Assembly: GCA_001767455.1 (NCBI GenBank)
Contig: MELC01000024.1
Location: 124,001-188,000, forward strand
Direction: 5' to 3'
DNA: 64,000 nucleotides
Origin: Acidobacteria bacterium RIFCSPLOWO2_12_FULL_66_21
GTDB taxonomy: Bacteria; Acidobacteriota; Vicinamibacteria; Vicinamibacterales; 2-12-FULL-66-21
Below, piece by piece: positions 59,971 through 64,000 of the stretch. The notes under the pieces are model-generated. The model was not told where the DNA came from, did no database searches, and saw only the letters and a list, made by a program, of their open reading frames with translations. Position 1 is the stretch's first letter, and every line of letters begins with the position of its first letter. Position numbers and translations under genes: made by a program.

Positions 59971-62304
59971 ATGGAAGAAGTCCAGGAAACGGCCGAAGGC
60001 GCGGTCGTCGACCCGGTATGCGGGATGACGATCGATCCACTGCAGGCGGCCGGCAGCTACGACTACAACACACGGCGGTACTACTTCTGCCACCCGAGTT
60101 GTCTGGCCCGGTTCAAGGCCGACCCCGAGCAGTTTCTCGCACCCGCGCCTGCCGCGCCGGCCGTGCCGGTGCCCCAGGGGGTGACCTACATCTGCCCGAT
60201 GGACCCGGAGGTCCGCCAGGACGAGCCCGGCGCCTGTCCCATCTGCGGGATGGCGCTCGAGCCCGATCTGTCCAGCGTCTCCGCGGCGGATCTCGAATCG
60301 ACGCCGAATGCGGAACTGGCGGACATGAAACGGCGCCTCGCTCTCGGCATCGTGCTGGGGGCGCCCGTCTTCCTGCTCACCATGGGGGAGATGGTTCTCG
60401 GGATGGGACTCGGCGGCCGCATCGACACGCGCGCCGGGAACTGGATCGGACTCGTCTTCGGTTCGCCCGTCGTGCTCTGGGCCGGCTGGCCGTTCTTCGT
60501 GCGGGGCTGGCGATCGATCGTGACCGGGCATTGGAACATGTTCACGCTGATCGCGCTCGGCGTCGGCGCCGCCTTCGTGTTCAGCGTCGTGGGAACGATT
60601 GCCCCCGGGATGTTCCCATCGGGGTTCCGGACGCACGGCGTCGTGGCCACCTACTTCGACACGTCGGTGGTGATCGTGGTCCTCGTGCTCCTCGGGCAGG
60701 TCCTCGAGCTGCGGGCGCGTGGACGAACGAGCGCCGCGATCCGCCAGCTGCTCGGGCTGTCCCCGAAGACCGCGCGCCTCATTCGCGACGGCAACGAGAC
60801 CGATGTGCCGATCGGCAGCGTCGTGGCGGGCGATCTGCTGCGCGTCCGGCCGGGAGAGCGCGTGCCCGTGGACGGCGTGGTCGCCGACGGCCACAGCAGC
60901 GTGGACGAATCGATGGTGACGGGCGAGTCGCTGCCCGTCGAGAAGCAGGCGGGGGATCGGGTCACCGGCGCGACGATGAACGGCACCGGCACGCTGACGA
61001 TGAGGGCCGAGCGCGTGGGGAGCGACACCGTGCTGGCCCAGATCGTCCGCATGGTGAGCGAAGCACAGCGAACGCGCGCGCCGATTCAACGCCTGGCCGA
61101 TCGCATTGCCGCGTACTTCGTCCCGGCGGTCGTCGCCACCGCCGTCGCCGCGTTCCTCGCGTGGAGCGCGCTCGGGCCTGAACCGCGGCTCGCTTTCGCG
61201 CTGTTGAGCGCCGTCGCCGTGCTCATCATCGCGTGTCCGTGCGCGCTGGGGCTGGCCACGCCCATGGCGATCATGGTCGGCACCGGGCGCGGCGCGACGG
61301 CGGGTGTCCTCATCAAGAATGCGGAGGCGCTCGAGCGCCTGGAGAAGGTGGACACGCTCGTCATCGACAAGACCGGGACGCTGACGGAAGGCAAGCCGCG
61401 GGTCGCGCGAATCGTCGCGAGCGCGCCGCGCCCGGAGCGGGACGTGCTCGCGTTTGCCGCGGCGCTCGAGCAGCCCAGCGAGCATCCGCTCGCCGGCGCC
61501 GTCGTCGCGAGGGCGCGCGAGGACGGTGTCGCGATCCCCGTCGTGTCGGAGTTCGACGCCGTCACCGGACGCGGCGTCCGCGGCCGCGTCGACGGGCACG
61601 CGGTGCTGCTGGGGAACCCGGCGTTCCTCGCCGAACAGGGGATTTCGCCGGACGGCCTGTCGCGCGAAGCGGACGCGCTTCGCGCGGAGGGCCAGACGGT
61701 CATGTTCCTTGCGGTGGACGCGCAGCCGGCCGGGTTGATTGGCGTGGCCGACCGTCTGAAGCCCTCGACGGCCGAGGCGATCCGCCTGCTGCACGCCGAG
61801 GGGCTGCGCATCGTGATGCTGACCGGCGACAGCCTCGCGACCGCCAGGTCGGTCGCCGGGCAGATCGGCCTCGATGAAGTGCACGCGGAAGTCACGCCGC
61901 GCGACAAGCGCGACCTGGTCGCGCGCCTTCAGCGGGAGGGGCGCGTCGTCGCGATGGCCGGCGACGGCATCAACGATGCGCCCGCCCTCGCGGCCGCGCA
62001 CGTCGGCATCGCCATGGGAACCGGCGCGGACGTCGCCATGGAGAGCGCCGGCATCACGCTCGTGAAAGGCGATCTGCGCGGCATCGTGCGCGCGCGCCGC
62101 CTGAGCCGCGCGACGATGCGGAACATCCGGCAGAACCTGTTTCTCGCCTTCGTGTACAACGCTGTCGGCGTGCCGGTTGCGGCCGGCATCCTGTATCCCG
62201 TCACCGGCGTCCTCATCAGCCCCATCTGGGCGAGCGCCGCGATGACCTTCAGTTCGGTGTCGGTGATCACCAACGCGCTGCGGCTGCGCCGCGCGCGACT
62301 GTAG
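59971..62304 (+). CDS. copA: Copper-type heavy-metal P1B-ATPase
   Basis: 777 residues. A YHS-like domain (DPVCGM, FCHPSC; about 16-60) and a heavy-metal-binding segment ([18 protein letters not shown]; about 72-100) precede eight transmembrane helices. The transport motif is CPC in [13 protein letters not shown] near 425, the phosphorylated Asp is in [11 protein letters not shown] near 470, and [14 protein letters not shown] closes the P domain. The CPC motif and the N-terminal Cys/Met domains fit Cu(I) export. No MXCXXC HMA domain is seen; the YHS and CPM domains take its place. No copper sensor gene is adjacent. A hairpin follows the stop. Confidence 0.93.
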   Translation: MEEVQETAEGAVVDPVCGMTIDPLQAAGSYDYNTRRYYFCHPSCLARFKADPEQFLAPAPAAPAVPVPQGVTYICPMDPEVRQDEPGACPICGMALEPDLSSVSAADLESTPNAELADMKRRLALGIVLGAPVFLLTMGEMVLGMGLGGRIDTRAGNWIGLVFGSPVVLWAGWPFFVRGWRSIVTGHWNMFTLIALGVGAAFVFSVVGTIAPGMFPSGFRTHGVVATYFDTSVVIVVLVLLGQVLELRARGRTSAAIRQLLGLSPKTARLIRDGNETDVPIGSVVAGDLLRVRPGERVPVDGVVADGHSSVDESMVTGESLPVEKQAGDRVTGATMNGTGTLTMRAERVGSDTVLAQIVRMVSEAQRTRAPIQRLADRIAAYFVPAVVATAVAAFLAWSALGPEPRLAFALLSAVAVLIIACPCALGLATPMAIMVGTGRGATAGVLIKNAEALERLEKVDTLVIDKTGTLTEGKPRVARIVASAPRPERDVLAFAAALEQPSEHPLAGAVVARAREDGVAIPVVSEFDAVTGRGVRGRVDGHAVLLGNPAFLAEQGISPDGLSREADALRAEGQTVMFLAVDAQPAGLIGVADRLKPSTAEAIRLLHAEGLRIVMLTGDSLATARSVAGQIGLDEVHAEVTPRDKRDLVARLQREGRVVAMAGDGINDAPALAAAHVGIAMGTGADVAMESAGITLVKGDLRGIVRARRLSRATMRNIRQNLFLAFVYNAVGVPVAAGILYPVTGVLISPIWASAAMTFSSVSVITNALRLRRARL

Positions 62305-62305
62305 C

Positions 62306-62357
62306 GGAGGGCGCCGGGCGCCCCAGGCAAAGTCCAGCTTGACTCGGCGCCCTCCTT
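62306..62357 (+). terminator. Terminator-like hairpin after the copper ATPase
   Basis: GGAGGGCGCCG (62306-62316) pairs with CGGCGCCCTCC (62345-62355), an 11-bp perfect stem with a 28-base loop, ending in TT. It starts two bases after the stop codon. Confidence 0.6.
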
Positions 62358-62418
62358 CGCGTCTAATCTTCCGCTACTCACACAATTCACGGGTGGAGCG
62401 AAGGGAGCCCCGCCAAGC

Positions 62419-62652
62419 GTGTCGAAGTACACCGTCCAACCGGGCGCGCGTGTCCTGTGGTGTCTGAGACGTCGGACGAGCGACGTGCGCTGTGTCATGT
62501 ACCCGGACGGGCTCCCGGTGGAGGTCCAGGTCCTGCAGGATCGCGACGTGGTGCTGACGGAGCTTTTCCAGGAACAGTGGCTGGCCGAGAACTGGGCCCG
62601 GGCCTACGCGGACCGGCTCCGGCGGCAGGGGTGGCAGGACGTCGCGGCGTAG
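62419..62652 (+). CDS. Small uncharacterised protein
   Basis: 77 residues (MSKYTVQPGARVLWCLRRRT onward). It looks like a compact beta-beta-helix protein: two strand-like stretches (VRCVMYPDGLPVEVQVLQD) and a C-terminal amphipathic helix (WLAENWARAYADRLRRQGWQ). The composition is normal for a coding sequence. A ribosome site is suggested by GGAGCGAAGGGAG just upstream. I do not recognise the family. Confidence 0.65.
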   Translation: MSKYTVQPGARVLWCLRRRTSDVRCVMYPDGLPVEVQVLQDRDVVLTELFQEQWLAENWARAYADRLRRQGWQDVAA

Positions 62653-62670
62653 GCCGTCAGACGCCGGCCC

Positions 62671-62853
62671 CTACGCGAAGACCGCGGCCGCCGCAATCCA
62701 CAGCAACAAGGCGACGATCGCCGCGAGGGTGAGGTCTTTCCAGAGCGGAGGGGCCTGCTCGTCCGTGGAAGCGTCCGGGAAGTCGAGGGCCTCGAATCGC
62801 GGCTCGATCCGCCAGCGCTCCACGGTCCAGTCTTCGTAATTGCGCGTGCGCAT
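62671..62853 (-). CDS. Small single-span membrane protein
   Basis: 60 residues. A polar N-terminal part (MRTRNYEDWTVERWRIEPRF) is followed by one C-terminal hydrophobic helix (LAAIVALLLWIAAAAVFA) that ends at the C-terminus, a tail-anchor arrangement. GGAGGGA lies just upstream of the ATG. It is convergent with the 77-residue gene. No family is recognised. Confidence 0.6.
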   Translation of the reverse strand: MRTRNYEDWTVERWRIEPRFEALDFPDASTDEQAPPLWKDLTLAAIVALLLWIAAAAVFA

Positions 62854-63090
62854 AGGTCCCTCCGGATGCGGCGATGCCGCAGGACTCGCAAGGTGCCTGC
62901 CACAGCCGCAAGTTTCAGTTCGGCCGATTTCTGGCCCTAACCCGCGGGTGTGAGTCTGATGGCGCTATCTTTCGAGACGGTCTCCGTCGCAAAAACATGC
63001 ACCCGCGCAGGTTCGATGAGCGGCCGGGACCGAAACGGGCGTACACTCGGGGAGCCAGTGATTCCGCGCCTGCCGGACAGGATTTGTGCT

Positions 63091-64000
63091 GTGCGCCGCC
63101 GTCATTTCATGCTGTCGAACCTCATCACGATCGGTTTCGCCGCGGTGCTGGTGGCGCAGTCCTCCACGCCGCAATCCGCGGCGCCGCAGAAACCGGTACA
63201 GGAGCGCCCGATCTTCCGCACGGAAGCGAACTTCGTCCGCGTGGACGTCTATCCCGTGCAGGACGACAAGCCCGTGCAGGATCTGCGCGCCGAGGACTTC
63301 GAAGTGCGGGAAGACGGCGTGCCGCAGACGATCGAGACCTTCGAGCACGTCGTCATCAGGCCCGCCGGTCCCCAGACCGAACGTGCCGAGCCGAACACGA
63401 TCGAGGCGTCGCGCCAACTCGCGGCGAATCCGCGCGCCCGCGTGTTCGTCCTGTTTCTCGATGTGCCGCACGTCACGGTCGAAGGGACCTGGAACATCCG
63501 CGAGCCCCTCATCCGATTGGTCGATCGGATTCTCGGCCCCGACGATTTGATCGGCATCATGACGCCGGACATGGCGGCGTCGGATCTCGTGCTGGCGCGG
63601 AAGACCGACGTGATCTCCGGCGGGTTGCGCGACAAGTGGCCGTGGGGCGAGCGGTTCACGCTCCAGGAAAGCCAGCGCGAGACGGAATATCGCGTGTGCT
63701 ACCCGCCGACCGATTCCGAAGCCAAACAGGGCAAGGACGTGTCGGACCTCGCGCGGGAGCTGATGGCGAGGCGCCGCGAGCGCGCCGTGCTCGATTCCCT
63801 CACCGAGCTCGTGCGGTATCTGCGGTTCGTCCGCGAGGAGCGCAAGGCCATTCTGACGGTGACCGAAGGCTGGCTGCTGTTTCGGCCCAAGGAGTCCCTC
63901 ACGAACCTCCGGGTTCTCGCGCCCGGCGTGACAGATCCCATACCGACGGTGGATCCCATCGGCGTCGGACCCGGCGGGAAGCTCACGACGCACGACAGGC
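63091..64000 (+). CDS. VWFA-related acidobacterial protein, N-terminal part (cut by window edge)
   Basis: At least 303 residues from GTG 63091. The basic RRRH and hydrophobic LITIGFAAVLVAQS form a signal peptide. FVRVDVYPVQDDKPVQDLRA, then EDFEVREDGVPQTIETFE, is the opening beta domain of the VWFA-related acidobacterial family, and VFVLFLDVPHVTVEGTWNIR replaces the MIDAS-like strand. RYLRFVREERKAILTVTEGW comes near 255. It is the second member of this family in the window (see 3535-4863). The frame is open to the window end. The gap 62854-63090 shows no gene or repeat. Confidence 0.88.
   Translation, partial: MRRRHFMLSNLITIGFAAVLVAQSSTPQSAAPQKPVQERPIFRTEANFVRVDVYPVQDDKPVQDLRAEDFEVREDGVPQTIETFEHVVIRPAGPQTERAEPNTIEASRQLAANPRARVFVLFLDVPHVTVEGTWNIREPLIRLVDRILGPDDLIGIMTPDMAASDLVLARKTDVISGGLRDKWPWGERFTLQESQRETEYRVCYPPTDSEAKQGKDVSDLARELMARRRERAVLDSLTELVRYLRFVREERKAILTVTEGWLLFRPKESLTNLRVLAPGVTDPIPTVDPIGVGPGGKLTTHDR

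Overview
The window reads as a GC-rich chromosomal segment of an Acidobacteriota bacterium, most likely a Vicinamibacteria-type lineage. The taxonomic clues are two proteins of the acidobacterial VWFA-related family (3535-4863 and the partial gene at 63091-64000) and a large Oar-like TonB-dependent receptor with an N-terminal carboxypeptidase-regulatory domain (5009-8137). Other features fit: tandem membrane-anchored Ser/Thr kinases, bactofilin, and short genes packed into stop/start-overlapping operons. I see no phage, plasmid, transposase or CRISPR array. About sixty genes are supported, plus one tRNA (Pro, GGG).

Layout. 1-2048 (minus): receiver protein, hemE and a truncated hemG. 2193-8137 (plus): two lineage-type proteins of unknown function, a VWFA protein and the receptor. 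8352-13066: DNA methyltransferase, M20 peptidase, a small membrane protein and a D,D-peptidase. 13160-18380: FdhE-like protein, glgA, trxA, trxB and mnmA; iscS (18401-19552) lies directly upstream of mnmA, so sulfur donor and tRNA thiolase are paired. 19704-29498: bactofilin, methyltransferase-like protein, SAM hydrolase, acyl-CoA dehydrogenase, glpX, MFS exporter, tsaC, hflX, TPR/SLH lipoprotein and a phosphatidyltransferase. 29505-42198 is a surface-glycan locus on two divergent operons (UXS, polyprenyl-phosphate sugar-1-P transferase, six glycosyltransferases, ugd, galE, MsbA-like ABC exporter). The plus operon continues through yicC, gmk, coaBC, a family 4 uracil-DNA glycosylase and priA to 48118. 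48630-57495: M50 protease, HU, der, a four-helix-bundle (23S-IVS-type) protein and two kinases. 57543-64000: MerR regulator, tRNA-Pro, BON protein, lgt, a copper-type P-ATPase, small proteins and the second VWFA gene.

The most unusual content is between the genes. At least a dozen junctions carry arrays of short, imperfect, AT-richer words (for example CAAACTCC, GTCGATAGTC, AATTCACG, GATTGCCG, GTTCTGAG). Most are built as a left half followed by its reverse complement, so the junction is one long palindrome. They often begin at, or supply, a neighbour's stop codon; one supplies a start codon, and one lies in frame inside priA. One copy (51371-51977), bounded by 35-base ends matching at 34 positions, encloses a single ORF for an S23/four-helix-bundle protein, the family known from intervening sequences of 23S rRNA. 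I propose these arrays as one family of intergenic elements, some carrying the ORF and most not. That is inference from one window and needs comparative genomics.
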